Below are positions 32,440 through 41,789 of a DNA stretch of 46,452 nucleotides, in pieces. The notes under the pieces were generated by a model. That model was not told where the DNA came from, searched no databases, and saw only the letters and a program-made list of their open reading frames with translations. Location: NCBI RefSeq assembly GCF_039545135.1, contig NZ_BAABRU010000026.1, positions 1-46,452 of the forward strand. Direction: 5' to 3'. Positions within the stretch are counted from its first letter, which is position 1. Each line of letters starts with the position of its first letter. The position numbers were made by a program, and so were the translations under genes. This stretch comes from Herpetosiphon gulosus (GTDB lineage Bacteria; Chloroflexota; Chloroflexia; Chloroflexales; Herpetosiphonaceae).

Positions 32440-33681
32440 CTAAAAGTTCCCTGATAGCGGCTGATTGGCTAAAATTGTTGCATAAAGCCGAGCGAGCCGC
32501 TGGGCGACTTGAGGTGAATAAAATTGTTGGGCCTCTTGTTGACAGGTTTGGCTGCGAGCCTGGGCTTGTTCCGAGGTTTCAGCTAAAATTGTGGCTAAGC
32601 CAGCCCAGAGTTGATCAGGCCGATGTGGCGCGATGCTAATGCCGGCAGCAGCACTAAAAAATTCGGGTGTGCCAGCGCTACGAGTCGCCACGAAGGGCAC
32701 TCCCAAGCTTGCTGCTTCTAAAACCGTGCGGTTGCCGCCTTCAATAATCGAAGGCACTGCGAGCACGTCGGCTCCAGCAAAATACTGTGGCATTTGCTCA
32801 CGGGGAATGCCTCCCGTAAAGATTACCCGATCGGCCACGCCATGGCGATGGGCCAATTGGCCTAAATATTCGCCATAATCGCCAAGTTTTTCGTCAACTC
32901 GATTTGGCCCGCAAATCAGTGCTACAGCCTGTGGTAAACCAGCCAATGCTTGAATCAAATCATCAAAGCCTTTGACCGGCAATAAACGTCCTGCCGCGAC
33001 GATGACTTTGCGTCCAGCAATTGCTGGGTATTCTTGCCGCAACCAAGTTCGACTTTCAGCCCGAAATGCTGCTTGATCGCGCTCGAAGTATTCGTCGCGA
33101 ATATTCCGCCCAATCGTGATGATTTTCTGCGCTGGGCAGCCAAATTGTTCGGCCATCGCGCTGGCACTCGGCGAAACCGAGCGAATTGCCGCCGCTCGCG
33201 CAAAGGTCAATTTGAGCAAGGCCCGTACTCGTTTGTAGCGAGCAAAACCATAGCTGATCGAATCATCAGCAATTAAGTCGCCACCACGAATCGTTGGCAC
33301 AAATGGTCGTCGATCAATCAACGAAGCCACAGCCGCAATCGCCCCCAATGGATAAACCGACTCAACATGGATAATTTCAATTTCAGGATGTTGGCGCAAA
33401 AAGCTTAAATAATCGCGCAGCAAACTGAAAAAATAACTATATTCAGTCAAGCGCCGCCCTAAATTGTTCAACAGCCGATCGCTGCGCTGCATGCTTACTG
33501 CTGGCCGATAGACCTGAATCGCGCCATCCTCAACCAACCAACGGCTTTGGCGATCGCGGCTGGGGTCGGGCACAAGAATGCTGGTTTCATGGCCTAATGC
33601 CTGCCAGCGCAACAAAAATTCTTCATGCACCCGATCAAGCAAGGCAGCATTGTAGGCAGTGGTGAAGTAGAGCATGCGCAT
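32440..33681 (-). CDS. GT4-family glycosyltransferase
   Basis: About 413 residues, GT-B fold. N-terminal MRMLYFTTAYNAALLDRVHEEF; donor domain KVIVAAGRLLPVKGFDDLI, RVIFTGGIPREQMPQYFAGADVLAVPS, and the E-x7-E motif EGGNRTVLEAASLGVPFVAT. The start at 33681 has GGGAG ten bases upstream and follows the epimerase stop by five bases, so it is translationally linked to that gene. Last gene of the six-gene run from 39896. Sugar and acceptor unknown. Confidence 0.88.
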   Translation of the reverse strand: MRMLYFTTAYNAALLDRVHEEFLLRWQALGHETSILVPDPSRDRQSRWLVEDGAIQVYRPAVSMQRSDRLLNNLGRRLTEYSYFFSLLRDYLSFLRQHPEIEIIHVESVYPLGAIAAVASLIDRRPFVPTIRGGDLIADDSISYGFARYKRVRALLKLTFARAAAIRSVSPSASAMAEQFGCPAQKIITIGRNIRDEYFERDQAAFRAESRTWLRQEYPAIAGRKVIVAAGRLLPVKGFDDLIQALAGLPQAVALICGPNRVDEKLGDYGEYLGQLAHRHGVADRVIFTGGIPREQMPQYFAGADVLAVPSIIEGGNRTVLEAASLGVPFVATRSAGTPEFFSAAAGISIAPHRPDQLWAGLATILAETSEQAQARSQTCQQEAQQFYSPQVAQRLARLYATILANQPLSGNF

Positions 33682-33686
33682 TGAAT

Positions 33687-34625
33687 TTAGGCTCCCTGAG
33701 TGCGATACCAATCGAGCGTGCGGGCGATGCCAGTTTCAATATCGACACTTGGCTCAAAGCCCAAGATTTGGCGGGCGGCGCTAATATCGGCCAATGAATG
33801 CTCAACATCGCCAGTCCGGGCTGGCCCATAAATCACTGGTAGCTCTTTGCCGACTAGTTTATTTAACATCGCGACCACATCGTTAAGGCTAATCCGCAAA
33901 CCACAAGCAATATTAAATACATGGCCAGCTGCTGCTGGTACGCTTGCCGCCAGCAAATTGGCCTGGACTACATTTGCAATATAAGTGAAATCGCGCGATT
34001 GATTGCCCGTGCCATTCATGGTGTAGGGTTCGCCTTGCAAGGCCAAAGTCATAAAACGAGCAATTACCCCTGAATATTGCGAAGTCGGGTCTTGACGCGG
34101 CCCAAAGACGTTGAAATAGCGCAAGCCAACTGTTTCTAAACCATACACATGGTGAAAAACCTTCAAATAGCTTTCGGCAGCCATTTTGCTCACCGCATAC
34201 GGCGATTTGGGACTCATGGCCATGGTTTCGACCTTGGGCAAGATCGGGGTATCGCCATAAACCGATGATGATGCTGCAAAAACTACCCGCCGTGCACCAT
34301 GCTGACGCGCTGCTTGTAACACATGCAACGAGCCGCCAGTATTGACCGCATCGGTGGTCAGTGGGTCGCTGACTGAGCGCGGCACTGATGGCAAGGCACC
34401 TTCGTGAAAAATCACTTCGCAGCCAGCCACCGCTTGGCTCACGGCCTCGGCATCGCGCAAATCGCCACGCACCAACTCAATATCATTAATGCAATGTGCC
34501 AGATTATGCTCATAGCCAGTCGAAAAATTATCGAAAACCCGCACAGCATCGCCACGTTGCAAGAGCGCATCGACCAAATGCGAGCCAATAAAGCCTGCGC
34601 CACCAGTTACCAAATATCGCGCCAT
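33687..34625 (-). CDS. NAD-dependent sugar-nucleotide epimerase (GalE/WbpP-like)
   Basis: A 312-residue extended SDR. The NAD-binding motif is TGGAGFIGSH (7-16), the catalytic residues are S120/S121 in AASSSVYGD and Y143-x3-K147 in PYAVSKMA, and GLRYFNVFGPRQDP is the usual substrate-binding segment. SVPRSVSDPLTTDAVNTGG is the form seen in WbpP-like UDP-GlcNAc 4-epimerases as well as UDP-glucose 4-epimerases, so the hexose cannot be decided. It supplies an activated sugar to the neighbouring glycosyltransferases. AAGGA precedes the ATG by about eight bases; 15 bases separate it from the gene upstream. Confidence 0.88.
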   Translation of the reverse strand: MARYLVTGGAGFIGSHLVDALLQRGDAVRVFDNFSTGYEHNLAHCINDIELVRGDLRDAEAVSQAVAGCEVIFHEGALPSVPRSVSDPLTTDAVNTGGSLHVLQAARQHGARRVVFAASSSVYGDTPILPKVETMAMSPKSPYAVSKMAAESYLKVFHHVYGLETVGLRYFNVFGPRQDPTSQYSGVIARFMTLALQGEPYTMNGTGNQSRDFTYIANVVQANLLAASVPAAAGHVFNIACGLRISLNDVVAMLNKLVGKELPVIYGPARTGDVEHSLADISAARQILGFEPSVDIETGIARTLDWYRTQGA

Positions 34626-34640
34626 AACTACAAATCCTTT

Positions 34641-36302
34641 TTAGTTAAGTTCAAAAATCGCAATCGGGTTATTGTTATCGTTTGGCCGTGGGAAGCGCTG
34701 AATCACCGTGGTGATGCTGCTAAATGGCTGATTTGGCTCAAAACCATCGCGCCGATCGAGCACTGGTTTATCGGCTAGCCCTAAACTGCTCAGCAACAAT
34801 TGGCCATAAATTTTAAATTGAGTGAAGGTTGTGGGCACACGATGCTCAGGCCGGTCACCAAACTGATAGCTATAAAACTGAATATGATCAGCCATGGTTG
34901 CCTCTTGATCGATCAAATGGGTCACGCCTTTTTCGCGCAAGTAATCGAGCATGCGCCGTTGATCATAGACGGCAAGAATATCGTTGTTCAATTTGCCATC
35001 GATATTTAGCACATGATGGCCAGAATAATATTGATAAATCCCTGAATTTTTAGCCCCGATCAAGGCATTACTGGGCAAATTATCGCGCATCCACAATGCC
35101 GCTTGATACATCGTTGGTTGTGATTGGCTGGGTGCAGTTTCTTTTTCTTGCCAAAAGCGCGAGCTATCGAGCGTTTGTACAATTAATAAGCCTGCCAGGA
35201 TGACTGGCACTGCCAAATAGCTGATTGATGGTAGGCGTTGGAGCATTGCCGCCAAAGCCCAAGCCAGCAAAATAATCACTGCCAGCGACCAAGGCACAAA
35301 GTGGCGCGGATTATCCTGCTGCATCATATAGCCATAATAGACCAAAGGAATGGGCAGATATAGCAATAGTGGTAAGCCGAGCCAGAGTTGACGACCAACC
35401 CAAAAGCCCACAAACGCCGCAAAAATTGCCAAACAAATCGCTGCACCAACCACCGAGCGCCCCAATATTTCCATTGAAATGGCACTATTGACGTACCAAC
35501 CATCAAGCCCATTTGAGATCGCATAGGAGTTGACGTAGCTGTGTAAGTAGGTCAAGGCTTTGCCGCTGCTAGGCGAAAACGAGCCAAACACCGTTAAATT
35601 ACGCCAGAAGTAGGGCACTAACAGAGTGAAGGTAACCACGACATAGCTGGTGAGCATGGGTAATTCACGGCGTAAGCGTTTGGCTCGCCAAGCCCAAATC
35701 AAACGTGCCGCCGCGATTGCTGCAAACAATAATGCCCCATCCAAACGAGTCAGAATCATGGCAGCGGTCAGCACCGCGAGGCCTAAATTATGGCTCAATT
35801 TTTTGGGATCGATTTTAACCGCGACTAGCAAGGTGGTGACCCACATCAACAAGGCCATCGAGGTTTCCATGCCATTGACGGTTAGCCGCACTAAGGTTGG
35901 GTTCAAACCATACAAAATCAAACCAAATAAACCAGCCTGCCAGTTCATCCAATGTTTGAGCAAATGCCACAGTGGCCACATCACTGCACTTGCCAACAAG
36001 GCACATATCAGCAAATTGGCGGTAAAGCCCAAGGCCAAATTATCGGGCGCAAGCAAATATGGAATCGCCCCCAAGGTCAATGGGTACAACGGATGAAAGC
36101 CATTGGTTGGGGTAATGCCGTCGGCGGTGATGCCTTGGCCCATGGCCCAATTCCGCGCAATAGCCGTCACCATCCACGCATCATCTTCGAGCACCAGCAA
36201 ATGAGTTTGCAACGGCAGCAAAGCGAAGATCAGCCGGATAATAATTCCAGCCCCGACAATTGAGGCGATGATCCAACGGATGGTTTTTGGTGATGTGATC
36301 AT
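34641..36302 (-). CDS. Multi-pass membrane protein, GT-C/GT39-like glycosyltransferase
   Basis: A 553-residue protein with about 11-12 membrane helices. The first external loop reads LVLEDDAWMVTAIARNWAMGQG, the ED/DD motif of GT-C enzymes, followed by TPTNGFHPLYPLTLGA; the soluble C-terminal part has NLPSNALIGAKNSGIYQYYSGHHVLNIDGKLN, common in uncharacterised GT-C-like proteins. It starts three bases after the stop of the flippase gene. Likely transfers a sugar from a polyprenyl-phosphate donor on the outer face; no direct evidence for the substrate. Confidence 0.8.
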   Translation of the reverse strand: MITSPKTIRWIIASIVGAGIIIRLIFALLPLQTHLLVLEDDAWMVTAIARNWAMGQGITADGITPTNGFHPLYPLTLGAIPYLLAPDNLALGFTANLLICALLASAVMWPLWHLLKHWMNWQAGLFGLILYGLNPTLVRLTVNGMETSMALLMWVTTLLVAVKIDPKKLSHNLGLAVLTAAMILTRLDGALLFAAIAAARLIWAWRAKRLRRELPMLTSYVVVTFTLLVPYFWRNLTVFGSFSPSSGKALTYLHSYVNSYAISNGLDGWYVNSAISMEILGRSVVGAAICLAIFAAFVGFWVGRQLWLGLPLLLYLPIPLVYYGYMMQQDNPRHFVPWSLAVIILLAWALAAMLQRLPSISYLAVPVILAGLLIVQTLDSSRFWQEKETAPSQSQPTMYQAALWMRDNLPSNALIGAKNSGIYQYYSGHHVLNIDGKLNNDILAVYDQRRMLDYLREKGVTHLIDQEATMADHIQFYSYQFGDRPEHRVPTTFTQFKIYGQLLLSSLGLADKPVLDRRDGFEPNQPFSSITTVIQRFPRPNDNNNPIAIFELN

Positions 36303-36304
36303 AA

Positions 36305-38014
36305 CTATAATACGCGCCGAAGCACGCCCTTGAATGGAAGTTTCATGCTCAATAAACGCTCACGCTCAGCTGGATCAAGCCCGCCAAGCAGTTTTAATGT
36401 GAGTAAATAGAGGCCAGCGCCAATTGCGGCAAACAGCATCAATGGCAAGAGATTGATCAATTTGGTTTGCCAACCAGCCGCTACCTCAGGCATTGGCCAA
36501 AGTTGCATTAATCCAATTAGGGCAACTGCAAAACTGGCGCTGGCAGCACAAACCCGCAACCAAAACCGCCATGGCAATTGCAAGCCCAAATTGCGCCACC
36601 CATAATAGAGCGTGATCAAGCGGGTGGCAACTCGCACCGCCCCAACTGCAATCGCCACGCCCAGCATGCCATAGCGTGGCAGTAACACAAAGACCAATGG
36701 CACACTAACAAAGGCAAATAAACGTGAAATAATCACCGCCCGATATTGCTCATAGACCATCAGCACATTATGCGGCACGCTCAGCAACGATTCGCCAAAG
36801 GTAAAGGCGATGAACACAATAATTAAGCTGCTGGCATCGGTATAGAGTGGATAAAGCACCGCCACCATACGCGGAGTGAGCAGCGCCAAGCCCACGCCTG
36901 CTGGCACAATCAACAGCCAAATCATCCGTGCCAAGCCACCATGAGCATCTTGCAACGATTGGGGATCGCGGCGTAATTTGATCCGCGAAAGCAGCGGAGT
37001 CATCACGCCGTTGAGCGGCATCCAAATATAGCTAAGGTAATCTTTGGCAAATTTATAGGCAAAGGCCAAAATCGCCACATCGCGGGCATTCAGCTGGGTC
37101 ACCGTAAACAGCGTCACAAACTGAATATCATAGACCCAGGTGGTGATTTGCATTAAATAGGAGACTGCGGCAAATTTGGCAAAACGCTTGGGTAATTCAG
37201 GATCAGTCGCTTCGCCCTCACCAGTGCTGGCTAGTTCGCGGCTGGCGCGTAAGGCTTGCCAGGCTGCCATCAACACGCTAACCAATGGCGTGAGTACCAA
37301 GCCAATTAGCACCCCAGTGATGCCCCAACCCAGCAAAATGAAGATCGTTACCAAAATTGGCTGAAGTAAGGTCGTGACTAAGGTAATCAGATTCCAAGCG
37401 CGTTGTTTGAAGTAGGCTGTCAAAAACTGCATAAACACATCAAACAGCGCACCCAAAATTAATAAAGCGCTGACCACCAGCATAAACCAGTGGCTTTGGC
37501 GCTCAATTTGGTCAATTACTGCGAGCGTGCCAGTGCGTTGATTTTGCAGTTTGCTGAGTTTGCTCGTTTGGTCGGGCGTGGCTGGTTGCTGCTCAAGGTT
37601 GCTAATTTGGCTTTCAAGCTCAACAACCTCAGTTCGTTGTTGCTCGATCAGATAATTGCCCATGGGTTGGGCCAGTAGATTTAACCCGAGCACTAGCACG
37701 GCCATAATTGCCAGCTTAAGCCCGATCATGCGCCAGAGAAAGCGCAAAACACCTTGGCGACCTTGGCGTTTTTCAACTTCAGGGATGAAGCGCGGCAAAC
37801 TGCGCTCGATTCCAAGGTCGGCGTAGGTGCCAATTGAAGCGGCCAAACTAGTGAGGAGAAAAATCAAAGCGACCTGCTCAGGTGCAAGCCGCCCGTAATA
37901 AATTACACTGGTGATGATGCCAACTAAAAAGCGGGCTGGAAACAGCAGCGTATTCCAAAGCGTTGCGCTCCAAACCTCACTGGTGAGGCTTCGCTGCGGT
38001 TTGTTCGATTGCAC
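36305..38014 (-). CDS. MOP-superfamily polysaccharide flippase (Wzx-like) with coiled-coil insertion
   Basis: A 569-residue protein with about 14 membrane helices that would flip lipid-linked sugar units to the outer face. Start SEVWSATLWNTLLFPARFLVGIITSVIYYGRL and DLGIERSLPRFIPE are typical of Wzx/RfbX-type proteins, and a second set of helices follows with YDIQFVTLFT and LSYIWMPLNGVMTPLLSRI. Unusual is a hydrophilic segment at about 122-173 (VVELESQISNLEQQ, SKLSKLQNQRTGTL) predicted as a coiled coil, between early helices. GTG start at 38014 immediately follows the TAA of the methyltransferase gene, with GGAG seven bases upstream inside that gene, so translation is coupled. Confidence 0.85.
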   Translation of the reverse strand: MQSNKPQRSLTSEVWSATLWNTLLFPARFLVGIITSVIYYGRLAPEQVALIFLLTSLAASIGTYADLGIERSLPRFIPEVEKRQGRQGVLRFLWRMIGLKLAIMAVLVLGLNLLAQPMGNYLIEQQRTEVVELESQISNLEQQPATPDQTSKLSKLQNQRTGTLAVIDQIERQSHWFMLVVSALLILGALFDVFMQFLTAYFKQRAWNLITLVTTLLQPILVTIFILLGWGITGVLIGLVLTPLVSVLMAAWQALRASRELASTGEGEATDPELPKRFAKFAAVSYLMQITTWVYDIQFVTLFTVTQLNARDVAILAFAYKFAKDYLSYIWMPLNGVMTPLLSRIKLRRDPQSLQDAHGGLARMIWLLIVPAGVGLALLTPRMVAVLYPLYTDASSLIIVFIAFTFGESLLSVPHNVLMVYEQYRAVIISRLFAFVSVPLVFVLLPRYGMLGVAIAVGAVRVATRLITLYYGWRNLGLQLPWRFWLRVCAASASFAVALIGLMQLWPMPEVAAGWQTKLINLLPLMLFAAIGAGLYLLTLKLLGGLDPAERERLLSMKLPFKGVLRRVL

Positions 38015-38683
38015 TTAACGTACTCCAGTGGCTACCATCCCATTTCCGATCAAGGGTGGGTAGGGAATAGCAAGCGGGTTGCGATGTGGTGGCAACCAGC
38101 GAATTGGTTTAAAGCCAGTTTTGATCCGTGGTTGTTTAAATCCAGCGGCTTTGAGATCGTTTCGCAAGCGCCAAGGGGTATACAAATTAATATGGGTGGG
38201 GTCGGTATCGCCCGACCAAACTTTACCAACCAAGGGAGCCAGCACTCGCCGAATATCCCAAAGATTAGGTGTCGTCAGAAAGACCATGCCGCCAGGTTGC
38301 AGCACCCGAGCGCATTCCAGCAGAAATTCTACCCCATCTGGTACATGCTCAATTACCTCGTTGGCGAGCACCATGCCAAAGGTTTGGTCGGCAAACGGAA
38401 AACGCGGTGCAGCATCCATCTGCACCAGATCGACGTGAATCAATTTGGCTGCTTCGCGCAAGGCATAAATGCTGGGGTCTACGCCAATTGCGGTTGCGCC
38501 ACGGCTGCGAATATAGCGCAACCCTGGCCCCGCGCCACAACCCACATCGAGTACTGGCCCTTGGGGTAAGTGCTTGGCTAAGCCACCAAACGCAAACATA
38601 CGGCGGTATTGCACGGCAATTTTGCGGTCGGATTTGCTGACCTGCGGCGCAAAATAGCTCGTTTCGTCGATCTTAGTGCTCAT
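38015..38683 (-). CDS. Class I SAM-dependent methyltransferase
   Basis: A 222-residue enzyme; motif I VLDVGCGAGPGL (44-55), GVDPSIYAL, FGMVLANEVIEHV and LQPGGMVFLTTPNLWD are Methyltransf_11-type motifs. The start overlaps the end of the upstream glycosyltransferase by 11 bases and the stop abuts the flippase start, so it sits in the middle of a coupled polysaccharide operon. Probably methylates a sugar or lipid-linked intermediate. Confidence 0.85.
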   Translation of the reverse strand: MSTKIDETSYFAPQVSKSDRKIAVQYRRMFAFGGLAKHLPQGPVLDVGCGAGPGLRYIRSRGATAIGVDPSIYALREAAKLIHVDLVQMDAAPRFPFADQTFGMVLANEVIEHVPDGVEFLLECARVLQPGGMVFLTTPNLWDIRRVLAPLVGKVWSGDTDPTHINLYTPWRLRNDLKAAGFKQPRIKTGFKPIRWLPPHRNPLAIPYPPLIGNGMVATGVR

Positions 38684-39896
38684 TGATTACTCGCGTATAG
38701 ACCTGCTCTAAGGCGGTCGTCCATCGGGCCGGATTATACCATACCTCGCATGTTTGCTGCCCACCGCTGCGCAGTTTGGCGGCTAAACGCGGTTGCCCAA
38801 GGATCAAATTGGCAGCTGCTGCCAAGGCTTCGGGATTGTTGTAGGGCGCTAGTAAGCCATTTTCGCCATGGCGCACAATTTCGTTGACCACTGGAATATC
38901 GCTGGCAACCAAGGGAGCACCAGCCGCCATGGCTTCGAGCAAGGTTAAACCAAAGCCTTCGTAGCGGGTTGGTGTGAGATAGACATCGCAATGGCGAAAA
39001 AGATTGACCAAGGTTGCATCATCGACCCGCCCCAAAAAGTGAATCTGCTGCTGGATATTCAGTTCTTGAGCGATCCGCTCGACTTCAGCCCGTTCAGCGT
39101 GGTTAATTCCCGATACCATCAATAAATTGGCGTTGGGATATTGCTGCAAAATTGCTGGCATGGCCCGCAAAGCCAAATCGTAGCCCTTGCGCGGAGTCAA
39201 TTGGCCGACAAACAAAATCCATGGGCGGCTTATATTCAAATCAGGTAAAACAACTGGGGTTGTCTGAATCGCTGAATCATCAATCCACAAGGGAATCACG
39301 CTTGAAGTTTGCTGCAAACCCATGCGTTTAAGTTCATCGGCCTCGAATTGCGAGCAAGGAATCAGCTGATCAGCTTCCCACAACGGTCGGTGTAACCGCC
39401 AATTGCGCAGATGGTCGCGCATTGTGCGCCACGAACGGGCTGATTTGATCCGTTGCCAAAATTGCTGTTTGGTCCAAATTGGCCGTTGATAGTGGATGGT
39501 CGTTTCAAATGGCCGCTCACGATCATCAACCAAATAGGCATCGTGATACGGCCCTAACCATGTATAAACCGTGGGAATGTTGTGCTGTTTGGCCCAGGCA
39601 CTGGTTTGGGCGGCCAGCACATTGCGCGGATGCATAAAATGAATCAAATCTGGCTTGGGGCCGTGTTCCAAGGCTTGGTACAACTCGCGATTAGGAGCGT
39701 AGCCCGAACGTACGCGCTGCACCGTCACGCCCTCGATGATTTCATTGCGGGCAGCCAAGGCAGGTCGTTTGGGATCATGAGTTCCAATGGCGCGAACGGC
39801 ATGGCCGCGTTGAGCCAAACCGAGCGCCAAAATTCGCTCAGGCCAGTTGCGGAAAGTTGTGGTTACCCCGCCCAGCCCAACAATCAAAATTTGCAT
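38673..39896 (-). CDS. GT4-family glycosyltransferase
   Basis: A 407-residue GT-B enzyme. N-terminal MQILIVGLGGVTTTFRNWPERI; donor half PWILFVGQLTPRKGYDLAL, IHFLGRVDDATLVNLFRHCDVYLTPTRYEGFGLTLLEAMAAGAPLVASDIP, containing the E-x7-E motif. AGGA lies six bases before the ATG. First gene of the six-gene coupled run 39896-32440 (GT4, methyltransferase, flippase, GT-C, epimerase, GT4). Confidence 0.9.
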   Translation of the reverse strand: MQILIVGLGGVTTTFRNWPERILALGLAQRGHAVRAIGTHDPKRPALAARNEIIEGVTVQRVRSGYAPNRELYQALEHGPKPDLIHFMHPRNVLAAQTSAWAKQHNIPTVYTWLGPYHDAYLVDDRERPFETTIHYQRPIWTKQQFWQRIKSARSWRTMRDHLRNWRLHRPLWEADQLIPCSQFEADELKRMGLQQTSSVIPLWIDDSAIQTTPVVLPDLNISRPWILFVGQLTPRKGYDLALRAMPAILQQYPNANLLMVSGINHAERAEVERIAQELNIQQQIHFLGRVDDATLVNLFRHCDVYLTPTRYEGFGLTLLEAMAAGAPLVASDIPVVNEIVRHGENGLLAPYNNPEALAAAANLILGQPRLAAKLRSGGQQTCEVWYNPARWTTALEQVYTRVINEH

Positions 39897-40148
39897 CGAT
39901 CTATCCTTATTTGTTTTAGGGATCGGGGATCAGGAGCTTTTGATCCACGAAGAACACGAAGCGCACGAAGAATGTTTTAGCCACAGATGAGCACAGATTG
40001 ATCAGATTATTTCTGTATGTCTTAAGTTCTAATCCTGCCGCATTTTCATCCCTCATTCTTTCGTTCTCTGCGCCTCTGCGTTAAACAAACAGACCTCTAG
40101 TTCCTGAATTCTAGCCCCTTTGTGCGCTTCGTGTCCTTCGTGGTTTCG
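39897..40148. repeat. Spacer of dispersed repeat words
   Basis: Contains GGGATCGGGGATCAGGAGC, GATCCACGAAGAACACGAAGCG, TTTAGCCACAGATGAGCACAG, TCTGCGCCTCTGCGTTAAAC and CGCTTCGTGTCCTTCGTGG, the same vocabulary as at 1600-1930, 4300-4440, 5650-5700 and 18050-18290. No gene; the promoter for the six-gene operon should be within or near it but I could not define one. Confidence 0.65.
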
Positions 40149-41585
40149 TTACTGCTGCTTCAATAAGGCAAAATCACCAGCCTCGGCCACAATCACCCAT
40201 GCAGGATCGTTCAAATAGCGCTCGATTGCAGCACGAGTTTCGGCGCTATTGCCTGGTGGCCGCCGATCAAACACCAAATACTCGGCTCGCTCGATATATT
40301 CGGCAGGATACGATTTATTGCCTGGGAAGAAATAGATTTCTTGGCGCTGGGCGAGGTGAGGTGCAAGAAAGGTGCTAGCTGCAACCGCAGCATCAGCGGG
40401 CACTTGGGCCAAAATTGTCCGGGCATCAGCGACCCGCGTTGGGTTTTCGCGGTTGCTCAAAGCCGTTTTTACCACATTATTCAAGGTCAAATTGCCGATA
40501 ATGCCAATTAGTAATAAACCTAGCACCGCGCCATGCACCACGCGTTCGCGCCATTGCCGGTTGCGAATTGTCCAGCGGGTGAGATTCAGCAAGCCTTCGA
40601 CCGAAGCTACGATCAAGAATGGATAAACTAACGAGCCATATTGATAATTCAGACTGAATTGCACCGCGTTGGGCGAGATTAGGTTAAGCGCCAAAACGGG
40701 TAAAGCCAACAGCAAAGTTGGGCTGAGCAAGGCCAAAAATCCACCAAGCCCAAACAATTGCCACAAATATTTGAGCTTTGGAGCTTCAGTCATAACGCTC
40801 AAAGCAAGGGCTGGGTTAGTCAGCATGGTCGTAATCACATCGCCAACATTTTTTCCAAGCTTGCCATAGCTATAGATATTGGCAATAAAATCGCCTTCAC
40901 TGAAGGCTGGTACGATTACGCCTAAAGCAACCGCAACCCAAGCTGGCCCTACCGCCAAGGGAAAGACGATGAATTTCCAAGGCTTGCGCTGCCACGCTGC
41001 ATACAAACCAAAGGCGATTAACGTAAAGCCTGCCTCAGTTTTGGTACACATCATCAGAAACAGAAATAAACAATACAATCCCAAGCGTTCACGCCGCAAA
41101 TACAATAACGCTGCTAAGGCAAACGGAATCATAAATGAACGTAATTGAAACTCATACATATTGATATGCTGAGTTGTGGGATGCAATAAATAAATTGCAG
41201 CAATCACTAACGCATGCCATGGTTTTGGCAAAAGATCGCGCACAATCAAATACAATGGCCAAGCAGCCATGCCCAAAGCAATTGTTTGTAGCACAAGCAA
41301 CGTATAAGGTGATTGATACAGACCATATAATAATGCTAAGAGCAATTGCAATAACACAGGGCCATCATCAAAATCGTAGCGCATCATGGCAAACACCGAA
41401 ATTTGGAATGGCCGCCCATGCAAGGTATTCCAAATCGTTTGCTCGTTGCCCGCCATATCGAAGCCTTGGCGAAACCAGGCCAGTTTCAGGCACGATAGTG
41501 TGGCGAAAACCCCGATATAACCCACAATCATTGCTGTGAGTAGGGTTTTAGCATATGTATCGATAGTTGCAAAAAATCGTTGCAT
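40149..41585 (-). CDS. DUF2079-family membrane protein
   Basis: A 478-residue protein with about ten to twelve membrane helices. The early segment GFDMAGNEQTIWNTLHGRPFQ is a form of the F-D-x-G-x-x-x-Q-x-I-W-N-T-x-x-G signature of DUF2079 proteins, and the middle MCTKTEAGFTLIAFGLYA matches their E-D/E-containing loop. DUF2079 proteins are GT-C-like and often sit in surface-glycan loci, as here, but none of their substrates is established to my knowledge. The short external C-terminus (DAAVAASTFLAPHLAQRQEIYFFPG) is typical. It lies between a MITE-like element and a repeat-rich spacer, so it may be transcribed alone. Confidence 0.8.
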   Translation of the reverse strand: MQRFFATIDTYAKTLLTAMIVGYIGVFATLSCLKLAWFRQGFDMAGNEQTIWNTLHGRPFQISVFAMMRYDFDDGPVLLQLLLALLYGLYQSPYTLLVLQTIALGMAAWPLYLIVRDLLPKPWHALVIAAIYLLHPTTQHINMYEFQLRSFMIPFALAALLYLRRERLGLYCLFLFLMMCTKTEAGFTLIAFGLYAAWQRKPWKFIVFPLAVGPAWVAVALGVIVPAFSEGDFIANIYSYGKLGKNVGDVITTMLTNPALALSVMTEAPKLKYLWQLFGLGGFLALLSPTLLLALPVLALNLISPNAVQFSLNYQYGSLVYPFLIVASVEGLLNLTRWTIRNRQWRERVVHGAVLGLLLIGIIGNLTLNNVVKTALSNRENPTRVADARTILAQVPADAAVAASTFLAPHLAQRQEIYFFPGNKSYPAEYIERAEYLVFDRRPPGNSAETRAAIERYLNDPAWVIVAEAGDFALLKQQ

Positions 41586-41624
41586 TGTTGTTCCATTGTG
41601 AGGCTATAGGCTGATGGCTATCTG

Positions 41625-41775
41625 TAATGGTTCATTGGATTAGCAATGATACATATCCCTCACCCCCTGACCCCCTCTCCCGCCCAGCAGGCGAGGGGCA
41701 ACCATCAGTAGTGCTCCCCTCGCCTGCCGCAGTGGGAGAGGGGTTGGGGGTGAGGGAATCTTAATGCTATAAACC
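41625..41775. repeat. MITE-like palindromic element B
   Basis: Left TAATGGTTCATTGGATTA, right end the inverse of GGTTTATAGCATTA, with CCCTCACCCC and GGGGGTGAGGG inner arms. Interior hairpins: CTCTCCCGCCCAGCAGGCGAGGGG and CCCCTCGCCTGCCGCAGTGGGAGAGGGG. It separates the DUF2079 gene from the upstream GT4 gene. Confidence 0.7.
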
Positions 41776-41789
41776 AAATAGCCAATAAC

